This document shows, one piece after another, positions 52,083 through 60,962 of a stretch of 64,000 bases of DNA. Source of the DNA: Myxococcus dinghuensis. Lineage in GTDB: Bacteria > Myxococcota > Myxococcia > Myxococcales > Myxococcaceae. The position numbers and the translations under genes were made by a program. Where the stretch lies: contig NZ_JAKCFB010000001.1 of assembly GCF_024198235.1 (NCBI RefSeq), positions 248,001 through 312,000 of the forward strand. Direction: 5' to 3'. Position 1 is the stretch's first letter, and each line of letters opens with the position of its first letter. Under the pieces are notes generated by a model that ran no database searches, was not told where the DNA came from, and saw only the letters and a program-made list of their open reading frames with translations.

Positions 52083-53618
52083 TCAGCCGTCCTGGGGGAA
52101 GGCCCGGCAGGCGGCGTCGTAGTCGCGCCACCAGCCCTCCAGCGCCTTCATGTCGGTGGCGCGGGGCTCGTCCCCGGGGCCCGCCATGTCCAGGTAGGCG
52201 TGCAGGAGCGGGCGGAAGTAGGGGTGCGCGCACTTCTCGATGATGTCCACCGCGCGGCGGCGGGGGGAGCGGATGTCCATGTTGAGCGCGTAGCCGTGCT
52301 CGGTGACGACGCACTTGATGTCGTGCTCGGTGTGGTCGATGTGCCGCACGTACGGCATGACACAGCTCACCGTGCGCCCGTCCTTGAGCTTCCGCACGGA
52401 CGGGGTGTGGACGATGCTCAGGTAGGCGTTGCGGAAGAAGTCCCCGGAGCCCCCCAGCCCGTTGACGATGCGCGAACCGTCGATGTGCGTGGAGTTGACG
52501 TGGCCGTAGATGTCCACCTCGATGGGGGTGTTCATCGCGATGACGAACAGGCGACTGATGATCTCCGGGCTGTTCGACAGCCACATGGGCCGCAGCACGA
52601 GCCGGTCCTTCGCCCGCTCGAACAACTGCTGGAACTTCTGCCGCCCCTCGGAGGAGAAGGACACCGCCGTGGCGGACGCGTACTCGAACTTCGCGTCGTC
52701 CTCCACGTAGCGCAGCATCCCGTCCTGGAAGACCTCGGTCCAGAAGCGGATCTTCTGGAACGGGGACTCGTACAGCTCACCGATGATGGCGTTGGCCACG
52801 TTGCCCACGCCGGACTGGATGGGTGGCAGGCGCTTGCCCCACCGGTACGCGTCCCGGCACCGCAGCAGGAAGTCCACCACGTGCCGCGCGATGCGCCGGT
52901 CCGTGTCGTCCGCCGTCTTGAAGGGCACCGGGTGGTCCGGTGTCCGCGACTCCACCACCGCCACCACCTTGCGCGCGTCGAACTCCACGTAGGGCGTGCC
53001 GATGCGATCCCGCACGTTCACCAGCGGCAGCGGCCAGCCCACGTGCGGGTGCACCGCCGGCAGGACGATGTCGTGGAACCCGGTGTAGTCCGGCACGGAC
53101 GTGTTCACCTCGAGGATGACCTTCTTCGCGCGGGCGAGCGCCTCCGCGCTGATGCCCACCGACGAGGTGAGCACGACGCTGCCGTCCGGGCGGATGCGCG
53201 ACACCTCCACCACCGCCACGTCGATGTCGCCGTAGAACCCGTACATCAGGTTGCGCGCGAAGGCGGACAGGTGCACGTCCGTGAAGTCCATCTCCCCGGC
53301 GTGGATGCGGCGGCGCGAGGCGGACGAGGACATGTAGGGCCCGCGCTTCGCGATGAACGGCGCCATGGGGCCCTCGACGTCCTCGGACAGCGAGGCGCCG
53401 GACAGCAGGGTGAGGCGCGTGCGCGGCGCGGTCAGCGCCAGGTGCTTCGCCAGGGCGGGGAAGAAGGCCTTGGGCTCTCCGGACTTGGTGAAGCCGCTGA
53501 TGGCCACGGTGTGGCCGTCGGAGACGTGCTGCACGGCCTCCTCGACGGGGACGACCTTCGCCAGCAGCTCGGGATTCTGGATGCGGTCCTTCAGGGGGCT
53601 CGGGGCGTTCATGGGCAT
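52083..53618 (-). CDS. Acetyl-CoA hydrolase/transferase-family CoA transferase
   Basis: A 511-residue family I CoA transferase related to succinyl-CoA:acetate CoA-transferase and acetyl-CoA hydrolase. Visible features are the N-terminal HTVAISGFTKSGEPKAFFPAL, the GVGNVANAIIGEL motif, catalytic Glu295 in FWTEVFQDGML, and the C-terminal block NGLGGSGDFFRNAYLSI. It moves CoA between acyl-CoA and a carboxylate, which could link acetate or propionate metabolism to the TCA cycle. Two nearby ATGs (53618 and 53612) are possible starts. First gene of an operon with the TPR protein. Confidence 0.92.
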   Translation of the reverse strand: MPMNAPSPLKDRIQNPELLAKVVPVEEAVQHVSDGHTVAISGFTKSGEPKAFFPALAKHLALTAPRTRLTLLSGASLSEDVEGPMAPFIAKRGPYMSSSASRRRIHAGEMDFTDVHLSAFARNLMYGFYGDIDVAVVEVSRIRPDGSVVLTSSVGISAEALARAKKVILEVNTSVPDYTGFHDIVLPAVHPHVGWPLPLVNVRDRIGTPYVEFDARKVVAVVESRTPDHPVPFKTADDTDRRIARHVVDFLLRCRDAYRWGKRLPPIQSGVGNVANAIIGELYESPFQKIRFWTEVFQDGMLRYVEDDAKFEYASATAVSFSSEGRQKFQQLFERAKDRLVLRPMWLSNSPEIISRLFVIAMNTPIEVDIYGHVNSTHIDGSRIVNGLGGSGDFFRNAYLSIVHTPSVRKLKDGRTVSCVMPYVRHIDHTEHDIKCVVTEHGYALNMDIRSPRRRAVDIIEKCAHPYFRPLLHAYLDMAGPGDEPRATDMKALEGWWRDYDAACRAFPQDG

Positions 53619-53707
53619 TCTCGCGGCGGCAGGATGTCACACCGTGCGTCGCGGGGGCGGAGGATGACGTGTCCGGACGCCCGCCCGGGCTCCTTCCGGG
53701 CCCCCTC

Positions 53708-54787
53708 TCAGTGGAAGCCGGGCAGGCGTCTCCGGGCCTCCTGCTCCCGGGCCTCCTCCCGCAGGCGGACGCCCGGAGGCAGCTCGAACACGAGCCCGAA
53801 TTGCCACTGGCTCAGCTTCTCCAGGAACAGGATGTTGTACGAGTCCTGGCCATGGACGTAGCGGGTGAAGAGGCCGAAGCCCGCGCCCCACCACGGCAGG
53901 GCGGAGAGCTCCGCGCTCAGGTTGGTCCGGCGGTGGGGCTTCTCTCCGAACGGCCGCGACAGGGTGCCCTCGAAGAGGAAGCGGTGCCGGTGCCAGATGC
54001 GCTGCGCCTGCACGCTGAAGCCCCAGAACCCGTCGCCGTAGACGGCGCGCTCCTCGGAGGTGAGCCCGCCGATGCCCAGCGAGGAGTTGATCTCCAGGAA
54101 CGAGCCCCCGCCCACGAGCCACGCGCTGTCCAGGTCCTGCTCCACGTCGAAGGCGACGAGCGCGTACAGCTCCCCGCGCAGGAAGTTGGTGGCGAAGCTG
54201 CCCGTCACCTCGTTGAGCGGCAGCGTCCCCTCGCTGGGGACGCAGTCCGGGTCGGTCCCCGTCTGGTTCGCGAAGAAGCACCCGTCCTCGCCGTTGGAGT
54301 GGTGCCCCACGATGAAGTTCGCCGCGAGCGCCAGCCCGCGCATGGGGCTGCCTTCCCGCGCGGAGTGGGGCAACAGCCGCAGGTGCGCGACCTGGAACGT
54401 GAGCTGCGGCATGTACGACGGGGGGATGATGGGGCGGCTGGACGTGTCCAGGAGCCGGAGCTGGATGTACGGCGTCGCCACCGCCGTGAAGAAGTACTCC
54501 CCGCCCGGGTCGCGGAAGCTGCCGCGGTGGTACTGCGGGAAGAAGAAGTGGGGGGCGAGCTGCGCCTCGAAGAACAGGTGCTCGGGCGAGCGGGGATCTC
54601 CCAACCGGTGGATGCGGTTGGGCGACAGGAAGACGTACGTGCGCTCCAGGAAGAGCGTGGCCGGGGAGTTGTTGTCCACGAGCCACTCCGCGCGCGCCCC
54701 CGCCGACACGAGCAGCGCGGCGACCCCCAACATGCGGAGCCACCCCGCCCAGCCTTCCCTCCGGTACGTCCCCAGCCCTGACCCCAT
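53708..54787 (-). CDS. Outer-membrane phospholipase A (OMPLA/PldA)-like beta-barrel
   Basis: A 359-residue exported protein. A signal peptide ends near residue 33 (LGVAALLVSAGARA). The body has alternating beta-strand character suited to a barrel. Residues 162-166 read HHSNG, matching the OMPLA active-site signature H-x-S-N-G (His162, Ser164), and a later HGQDSYNILF matches the family's C-terminal GYGES-like segment. A candidate third residue (Asn174) follows about ten residues on. If so, it hydrolyses phospholipids in the outer membrane or of prey. The Cys pair (GCFF...DCVP) is unusual. Alternative: an unrelated barrel of lipid A-modifying type. Confidence 0.68.
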   Translation of the reverse strand: MGSGLGTYRREGWAGWLRMLGVAALLVSAGARAEWLVDNNSPATLFLERTYVFLSPNRIHRLGDPRSPEHLFFEAQLAPHFFFPQYHRGSFRDPGGEYFFTAVATPYIQLRLLDTSSRPIIPPSYMPQLTFQVAHLRLLPHSAREGSPMRGLALAANFIVGHHSNGEDGCFFANQTGTDPDCVPSEGTLPLNEVTGSFATNFLRGELYALVAFDVEQDLDSAWLVGGGSFLEINSSLGIGGLTSEERAVYGDGFWGFSVQAQRIWHRHRFLFEGTLSRPFGEKPHRRTNLSAELSALPWWGAGFGLFTRYVHGQDSYNILFLEKLSQWQFGLVFELPPGVRLREEAREQEARRRLPGFH

Positions 54788-54996
54788 GCGCGCCTGCCCT
54801 CTCGCGGCCCGGACCCCGAGTGGGGCCTTCGTCCGCGCGCGCCTGCTCTAGCCGGACGGGGGCGCTCCCTCACCCGGACTGGAGGGCGGATGTCGTCCGG
54901 GGACGGGAAGAGGTGCGACGGTGGACGTGTTGGGCGCCCCGATTTCGTGTTCTGGTGCACCCCCCCATCCCTCTTCGTTGGGAGACCTACACTCCA

Positions 54997-57210
54997 ATGC
55001 GCAACATCCTCTTCGTCGGCGCGGGCGTGGCCGTGCTCGCCTCCGCGGGCTGCGCGACGACCTCGACCTCCTCGGACACCCATGCCGAGGCCCCCGCCGC
55101 GACCACTCCCCCCACCACCCCCGAGGTGCCCGTGGCCCCGTCCTCCCCGTTGAGCTCGAAGTGGGCCGGCCCCTACGGCGGCGTCCCGCCGTTCGACCAG
55201 GTGAAGGTCGCCGACTTCAAGCCGGCCTTCGAGGCGACGGTGGACGAGTTCCGCCACGAGGTGGCCGTCATCGCCAACGACCCCGCGCCGCCGACGTTCG
55301 AGAACACCATCGCCGCGTACGAGGACGCCGGCCGGCGCTTCAACGACATGGAGGTGCTCTTCGACATCTGGGGCTCGTCCATGAGCAGCCCCGAGTTCCA
55401 GGCGGCGGAGCAGGAGCTGGCGCCGCGCTTCGCGGCCTTCCGCGACGAGCGGATGCAGAACGAGGCCCTCTTCAAGCGCATCGAGGCCGTCTACCAGTCG
55501 CCGGACAAGGCGAAGCTGACGCCGGAGCAGCAGCGGCTGACCTGGTACTACTACACGCGCTTCGTACGCTCCGGCGCCCGGCTGGACGCGGCCGCCAAGC
55601 AGCGCATGGTGGCCATCAACCAGCGCCTCGCCTCGCTCTACACCACCTTCAGCCAGAACGTGCTCGGTGACGAGGAGGCCTACACCGTCGTCCTGGAGTC
55701 CGACGCGGACCTGGCCGGGCTGCCGGCCTCCCTGCGCGCCGCCGCCGCGGCAGCAGCCGAGGCCCGGGGCCTCAAGGGCAAGTGGGTCGTCACCAACACG
55801 CGCTCCTCCATGGAGCCGTTCCTGACGTACTCCGCGCGCCGCGACCTGCGCGAGAAGGTGTGGCGCAACTACGTCAACCGCGGCGACAACGGCGACGCGC
55901 GCGACACCAACGCCATCATCGCGGAGATCCTCGAGCTGCGCGCCGAGCGGGCGAAGCTCCTGGGCTTCGCGACGCACGCGCACTGGCGGCTGGAGGACTC
56001 CATGGCCGGCTCGCCCGAGCGCGCGATGCAGCTCATGGAGGCGGTGTGGAAGCCCTCCGTGGCGCGCGTGCGCGAGGAGGTCGCGGACATGCAGGCGCTG
56101 GCGAACAAGGAGGGCGCGAAGCTCAAGATCGAGCCCTGGGACTACCGCTACTACGCGGAGAAGGTCCGCAAGGCGAAGTACGACCTGGACCAGAACGAGG
56201 TGAAGCCCTACCTCCAGTTGGAGAGGCTGCGCGAGGGCATGTTCTGGGTGGCCGGCGAGCTGCTCGGCTTCAGCTTCACGCAGGTGGACGACGTGCCGGT
56301 GTTCCACCCCGACGTGCGCGTCTGGGAGGTGAAGGACAAGGCCACCGGGAAGCACGTGGGCCTGTGGTACTTCGACCCGTACGCGCGCCAGGGCAAGCGC
56401 TCCGGCGCGTGGATGAACGCGTACCGGAACCAGGAGCGCTTCCGGGGCGAGGTGACGACCATCGTCTCCAACAACTCCAACTTCGTGAAGGGCGCGCCCG
56501 GTGAGCCGGTGCTCGTCTCGTGGGAGGACGCGTCCACGCTGTTCCACGAGTTCGGCCACGCGCTGCACGGCCTGAGCTCCGCGGTGGAGTACCCCACGCT
56601 GTCGGGCACCAACGTGGCGCGCGACTACGTGGAGTTCCCCTCGCAGTTGCTCGAGCACTGGCTGGCCACGCCGGAGGTGCTCAACACCTACGCGCTGCAC
56701 TACCAGACTGGCAAGCCCATCCCCCCGGCGCTGGTGAAGCGCATCGAGAAGGCGTCCACCTTCAACCAGGGGTTCGCCACGGTGGAGGCCCTGTCCGCCG
56801 CGCTGGTGGACATGAAGCTGCACCTGGCCGGCGACGCCACCATCGACCCGGACGCCTTCGAGCGCGACACGCTCAAGGCGCTGGGGATGCCGAAGGAGAT
56901 CGTCATGCGGCACCGCACGCCGCAGTTCGGCCACGTCTTCTCCAGCGACGGCTACTCCGCGGGCTACTACAGCTACCTGTGGGCGGACACGCTGACGGCG
57001 GACGCGTACGAGCGCTTCACCGAGGGCAAGGGCGCCTACGACAAGGACGTGGCGGAGCTGCTGCGCAAGCACGTCTTCGCGGTGGGCAACACCGTGGAGC
57101 CGGCGGAGGCGTACCGCGCCTTCCGGGGCCGCGACGCGGGCATCGACGCGCTGATGCGCAAGCGCGGCTTCAAGGCCGCGTCCAGCGCCCAGACGAAGTC
57201 GTCGCACTGA
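54997..57210 (+). CDS. M3-family metallopeptidase (oligopeptidase A/Dcp-like) lipoprotein
   Basis: A 737-residue zinc oligopeptidase. Signal peptide AVLASAGC gives a lipidated Cys at residue 18, so it acts outside the cytoplasm, unlike E. coli PrlC/Dcp. The M3 zinc motif HEFGH is at residues 517-521 with the third ligand Glu about 25 residues later (YVEFPSQLLEHW). The F-x-Y-x-H/R closing segment HRTPQFGHVFSSDGYSAGYYSYLWAD is present. It degrades short peptides, probably those released by the secreted proteases. The ATG at 54997 follows GGGAG at 12 nt. It is divergent from the OMPLA-like gene. Confidence 0.95.
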   Translation: MRNILFVGAGVAVLASAGCATTSTSSDTHAEAPAATTPPTTPEVPVAPSSPLSSKWAGPYGGVPPFDQVKVADFKPAFEATVDEFRHEVAVIANDPAPPTFENTIAAYEDAGRRFNDMEVLFDIWGSSMSSPEFQAAEQELAPRFAAFRDERMQNEALFKRIEAVYQSPDKAKLTPEQQRLTWYYYTRFVRSGARLDAAAKQRMVAINQRLASLYTTFSQNVLGDEEAYTVVLESDADLAGLPASLRAAAAAAAEARGLKGKWVVTNTRSSMEPFLTYSARRDLREKVWRNYVNRGDNGDARDTNAIIAEILELRAERAKLLGFATHAHWRLEDSMAGSPERAMQLMEAVWKPSVARVREEVADMQALANKEGAKLKIEPWDYRYYAEKVRKAKYDLDQNEVKPYLQLERLREGMFWVAGELLGFSFTQVDDVPVFHPDVRVWEVKDKATGKHVGLWYFDPYARQGKRSGAWMNAYRNQERFRGEVTTIVSNNSNFVKGAPGEPVLVSWEDASTLFHEFGHALHGLSSAVEYPTLSGTNVARDYVEFPSQLLEHWLATPEVLNTYALHYQTGKPIPPALVKRIEKASTFNQGFATVEALSAALVDMKLHLAGDATIDPDAFERDTLKALGMPKEIVMRHRTPQFGHVFSSDGYSAGYYSYLWADTLTADAYERFTEGKGAYDKDVAELLRKHVFAVGNTVEPAEAYRAFRGRDAGIDALMRKRGFKAASSAQTKSSH

Positions 57211-57224
57211 GCCAGGCGCCGTGA

Positions 57225-57256
57225 GCGAGGGGAGGGCCCGCGTGGCCTCCTCTCGC
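57225..57256. terminator. Bidirectional hairpin between M3 peptidase and chitinase genes
   Basis: GCGAGGGGAGGGCC pairs with GGCCTCCTCTCGC over about 13 bp with one G-U pair and one bulge; loop CGCGT. It sits between stops at 57210 and 57271, with no T-tract on either side. Confidence 0.5.
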
Positions 57257-57270
57257 GCCGTGCCCCCGGC

Positions 57271-59049
57271 TCACTGGAGGGTGGGGCCCGTCGGGTCGAG
57301 GAAGGCGCGCTTGACCTGGTGGAGCAGCACGTCGCGCTCGCCCTGGGGCTCTCGCGGGCGGTGCCCCTGGTTGACGGTCCAGATGATGGTGCCGCCCAGC
57401 CCTTCGGCGCGCGCCCACTGGCCCTTGACCGCGACGGACTGGCCGTCCTCGTAGGAGATGTAGTTGCAGTGGCCCGGCCCGGTGGGCGAGGGGAACGACA
57501 GGTAGGGGGACTTGGCCTTGTCGTCCCAGCGGCGCGCCTCCGCCTCGTAGTACGACTCCATGATGTTGGTGTAGCTCATGGCGTTGTCGCTCTGCCCCTC
57601 GTAGACGTCCTGGCGGCCGTCGAGCGGGGTGCGTGGCTCCGTGACGCCCTGCCAGCACGTGCCGAAGAAGCCGATGCCGATGCCCAGCCGTCCCCGGGGG
57701 ACCCCCGCGTCCAGGTAGCCCTGCACGGAATTGGCGACGGAGCTGGGGCGCCCGGGCGTCTCGTCCTTGAGCGGGCTGGTGTGCCAGCTCTCCCAACTGC
57801 CCCAGTTGCCGCTCATCTTGTAGGACATGATGTTGAGCTGGTCGACGCGCGCGGAGAGCTGGGCCATGAAGGCGGCCTCCTGGTGCGTCATCTTGAAGTT
57901 GGCGTTGAGCCAGCCCACCGGCACCGTGAGGATGATGTCCGGGCGCGCCGCGCGCAGGTCGTCGAGCAGCGCCAGGAGCAGCTCGCCGTCGTTGCCCGCG
58001 GGCGGCAGGTCGATGGGCTCCCAGTCGATGTCCAGCCCGTCGTAGCCCAGCTCGTCCATGAGCTTGATGAGGGTGCGCACGAAGATGGGGCGGCTCTCGC
58101 CCGTGGAGGCCTGCACGAAGCCGTCGTGCTCGCCGAAGCCGCCAATCATCAGCAGCGCCTTGCGCCCGGCGTCGTGCGCCCGCTTCGCCAGGTCGCGGGC
58201 CATGATGGGGCCTTCGTAGATGGTGACGTCGAAGTCCGAGTGGACGGTGCCGTCGTAGCGCGGGCGCACGCGGCCCACCATCAGGTGGGTCAGCCCGGAG
58301 AAGTCCACCGACTCCACCGGCAGGAGCGCGCGCTGGTAGCCCACGTAATAGCCGGACACCCAGCTCGCCGGTGCCCCGCCCGTGCGCGGCGTCACCGGCG
58401 CGGCCAGCGCGGCCGGGCCCTCGCCCACCTCGTTGTGCGCCACGACGGAGAAGGCGTACAGCCGGCCATTCTCCAGGCCCGGGATGCTCACGCTCGCGGC
58501 CGGCGCCTCCACCGTCACCGTCACGTCGCCGGGCTGCGCGGTGATGACGTACTTCGTCAGCTTGCGCCCGCCGAAGCTCGCCGGCGCGAGCCAGCTCACG
58601 TACGCCTGGCCATTGCCCGGCGTCGCGCGGACCGAGCGCGGCTGTCCGGGCACCGTGGGCTGCGGGATGGACGCACCCGCCACCGGCGTCACCGACTCCG
58701 ACGGGACGGAGGCCGGGCCCTCGCCCCGCTCGTTCACCGCCGAGACCTTGAAGAGGTACGGAAAGCCGTTGTTGAGCCCCAGCACCGTCGCCTGCCGCTC
58801 GCCCGCGCTGACGATGGCGCCCCCGCAGACCGGCTCGCACCGGATGATGTAGTAGAGGAGCGGGTTTCCCCCGTTCGTCGTGGGGGGCGTCCACGTCACC
58901 AGCGCCTGGGCGTCCGCCGCCTGCGCCTCCACCGACGAAGGTGCCCCCGGCAGCCCCGTCTCGTCGCCGGGCTTCCCGCCCCCGCCGCACCCCCACAACA
59001 CCAGCACGGGGACGACGAGCCTCCACTGCGTTGCGAGTCGTTTCTTCAC
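57271..59049 (-). CDS. GH18 chitinase lipoprotein with two fibronectin type III domains
   Basis: A 592-residue secreted enzyme. A GTG at 59049 is preferred: GAGGTG lies just upstream, and the product begins KKRLATQWRLVVPVLVLWGC, a signal ending in a lipidated Cys. Two FN3 domains (about residues 36-125 and 138-228) precede the GH18 barrel (about 235-590), which holds DGLDIDWEP, the D-x2-D-x-D-x-E motif with catalytic Glu344, and MSYKMSG, GIGIGFFG and GTIIWTVNQG segments. It cleaves beta-1,4-GlcNAc polymers such as fungal or insect chitin. The start is not the upstream TTG at 59073. Confidence 0.94.
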   Translation of the reverse strand: MKKRLATQWRLVVPVLVLWGCGGGGKPGDETGLPGAPSSVEAQAADAQALVTWTPPTTNGGNPLLYYIIRCEPVCGGAIVSAGERQATVLGLNNGFPYLFKVSAVNERGEGPASVPSESVTPVAGASIPQPTVPGQPRSVRATPGNGQAYVSWLAPASFGGRKLTKYVITAQPGDVTVTVEAPAASVSIPGLENGRLYAFSVVAHNEVGEGPAALAAPVTPRTGGAPASWVSGYYVGYQRALLPVESVDFSGLTHLMVGRVRPRYDGTVHSDFDVTIYEGPIMARDLAKRAHDAGRKALLMIGGFGEHDGFVQASTGESRPIFVRTLIKLMDELGYDGLDIDWEPIDLPPAGNDGELLLALLDDLRAARPDIILTVPVGWLNANFKMTHQEAAFMAQLSARVDQLNIMSYKMSGNWGSWESWHTSPLKDETPGRPSSVANSVQGYLDAGVPRGRLGIGIGFFGTCWQGVTEPRTPLDGRQDVYEGQSDNAMSYTNIMESYYEAEARRWDDKAKSPYLSFPSPTGPGHCNYISYEDGQSVAVKGQWARAEGLGGTIIWTVNQGHRPREPQGERDVLLHQVKRAFLDPTGPTLQ

Positions 59050-59096
59050 CTGCTCACCTCTTGGACTTGGCAACGGATATTACGGAGAAGACCGAC

Positions 59097-59117
59097 ATTC
59101 CTATTTTTGGAATTATC
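59097..59117 (-). promoter_or_regulatory. A/T-rich promoter pocket of the chitinase gene
   Basis: A local A/T-rich patch. GATAAT on the minus strand (59117-59112) matches five of six bases of the -10 consensus, about 60 bp upstream of the chitinase start. An inverted repeat ATTCC-N7-GGAAT (59097-59113) overlaps it and could be an operator. The -35 is poor (GCCAAT). Confidence 0.45.
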
Positions 59118-59248
59118 TAGCAGTACTGCATGTGATTGGCGCGCGACAAGCAAGTGGCTCGGTCTCGAAATCCGAGAAACCGAAAGCTGGGTGCAGGACG
59201 TACGCTCCGTCCCTGGGGGTGGGTTTGGTACCCTGCGGGACACACCCG

Positions 59249-60709
59249 ATGAAACGACTGCTCCTGTTCATCCTTGGCGGACTGTTGCTCCTGACCGGGG
59301 TCCTGTGCGTCCGGACCCTCGGATTCTCCACCCGGCAGGTGACGCCGGAGCCTCCCGCGGCGCTGCAAGTGGACGCGGACGCCGCCGCGGAGCGGCTCGC
59401 GGGGGCCCTGCGATTCAAGACGGTGGCGGCCTCGGATGGGAGTCCCGGGGAGGACGCGGCCTTCGACGGGCTCCATGGGTACCTGGCGCGGCACTTCCCG
59501 CGTGTCCACGCGGCGTTGAAGCGCGAGCCGGTGGGGCCGCACTCGGTGCTCTATACGTGGCCGGGGACGGACGCCTCGCTGCGGCCGGTGCTGCTGATGG
59601 GGCACCTGGACGTGGTGCCGGTGGTCCCTGGCACGGAGGCGTCCTGGGCGAAGCCGCCGTTCGACGGCGTGGTGGACGGGGGCTTCGTCTGGGGGCGCGG
59701 CGCGCTCGACGACAAGGGCAGCGTGCTGGGCATCCTGGAGGCGGTGGAGGCGCTGCTGGCCGCGGGCGAGGCGCCCCGGCGCACGGTGCTGCTGGCCTTC
59801 GGGGCGGACGAGGAGGTCGGGGGCCGGGAGGGGGCGGTGGCCATCGCGAAGCTCCTGTCGGAGCGCGGCGTCCGGCTGGAGTCGGTGCTGGACGAGGGCG
59901 GCGTCATCATGTCCGGCACCGTGCCGGGGGTGCAGGCGCCGGTGGCGCTGGTGGGCACGTCGGAGAAGGGCTTCGTCAGCGTGGAGCTCACGGTGGAGGA
60001 GGAGGGGGGGCACTCCTCCATGCCGCCGCCGCGCACCGCGGTGGGCATCCTCTCCCAGGGCATCGCGCGGTTGGAGGCGCGGCCCATGCCCACGCGGTTG
60101 CAGGGTGGCAGCCGCGAGCTGTTCGAGCGGGTGGGGCCGGAGATGTCCTTCGGCATGCGCGTGCTCTTCGCCAACCTGTGGCTCACCGAGCCGCTCGTGG
60201 TGGCGCAGCTCACCTCCAAGCCGACCACCAACGCGGCCGTGCGCACCACCACCGCCGCCACGATGTTCCAGGCGGGGGTGAAGGACAACGTGCTGCCGTC
60301 GCGGGCGCGCGCGGTGGTCAACTTCCGCATCCTCCCCGGCGACAGCGTGGAGGGCGTGCTCGCCCACGTGCGCGAGGTGGTGGACGAGCCCCGGGTGAAG
60401 GTGTCCACGCTCGCCTTCCAGAGCGAGCCGTCTCCCGTCTCTCCCGCCGACTCCGACGACTTCCGCGCGCTGGAGCGCACCATCCGGCAGGTGTTCCCAC
60501 AGGTGCTCGTGTCGCCGTACCTCAACGTGGCCGCCACCGACTCGCGCCACTTCGTCGGGTTGTCCGACAACATCTACCGGTTCTTCCCCGTCCACCTGCA
60601 GCGGGAGGACCTGTCGCGGGTGCATGGCAAGGACGAGCGCATCGCCGTGGCGGGGTATGTCGACGTGATTCGGTTCTACGCCCAGTATCTGCGCAACGTC
60701 GCCCGCTGA
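59249..60709 (+). CDS. M20-family metallopeptidase, membrane-anchored
   Basis: A 486-residue M20/PM20D1-like di-zinc peptidase. An N-terminal membrane helix (about 5-22) anchors it in the periplasm. The zinc-site blocks are MGHLDVVPV (about 117-125), GALDDKGSV (bridging Asp), GADEEVGG (Glu general base and ligand), and DSRHF near the C-terminus; a lid/dimerisation domain lies between. PM20D1-type enzymes hydrolyse N-acyl amino acids or dipeptides. The ATG at 59249 is divergent from the chitinase gene. Substrate unknown. Confidence 0.94.
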   Translation: MKRLLLFILGGLLLLTGVLCVRTLGFSTRQVTPEPPAALQVDADAAAERLAGALRFKTVAASDGSPGEDAAFDGLHGYLARHFPRVHAALKREPVGPHSVLYTWPGTDASLRPVLLMGHLDVVPVVPGTEASWAKPPFDGVVDGGFVWGRGALDDKGSVLGILEAVEALLAAGEAPRRTVLLAFGADEEVGGREGAVAIAKLLSERGVRLESVLDEGGVIMSGTVPGVQAPVALVGTSEKGFVSVELTVEEEGGHSSMPPPRTAVGILSQGIARLEARPMPTRLQGGSRELFERVGPEMSFGMRVLFANLWLTEPLVVAQLTSKPTTNAAVRTTTAATMFQAGVKDNVLPSRARAVVNFRILPGDSVEGVLAHVREVVDEPRVKVSTLAFQSEPSPVSPADSDDFRALERTIRQVFPQVLVSPYLNVAATDSRHFVGLSDNIYRFFPVHLQREDLSRVHGKDERIAVAGYVDVIRFYAQYLRNVAR

Positions 60710-60834
60710 TCCGCGCCCCTCCTTGCGTACCCGGGACCGCGCGCGCCCGACTCCCTGGCCGAGCGCGGGGTCAGGGCAGGCGAGTCACAGAGGAGCAACC
60801 AGACTCCACATGGCGGCGGATGTATGCAGTCGGC

Positions 60835-60853
60835 TTGAAACATCGGGTTTCAA
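60835..60853. promoter_or_regulatory. Perfect inverted repeat upstream of the fibro-slime gene
   Basis: TTGAAAC-ATCGG-GTTTCAA, a perfect 7-bp dyad, 110-128 bp upstream of the ATG. Its A/T-rich arms stand out against the background. Operator candidate. Confidence 0.45.
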
Positions 60854-60925
60854 TCCACCGCTCCTTCACATCTGCGCATTTCCTGCATTTTCACATGGGG
60901 TGTGGACGATTGATGCGCGAGCGCG

Positions 60926-60954
60926 TTGACACGCATCGCGCACACTCTCAGCAT
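60926..60954 (+). promoter_or_regulatory. Candidate promoter of the fibro-slime gene
   Basis: Consensus TTGACA (60926-60931), 17 bp, then CAGCAT as a weak -10, ending 8 bp before the ATG at 60963. The very short leader is unusual, and only CTGGGG precedes the start, so the site could be fortuitous. Confidence 0.35.
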
Positions 60955-60962
60955 CTGGGGTC

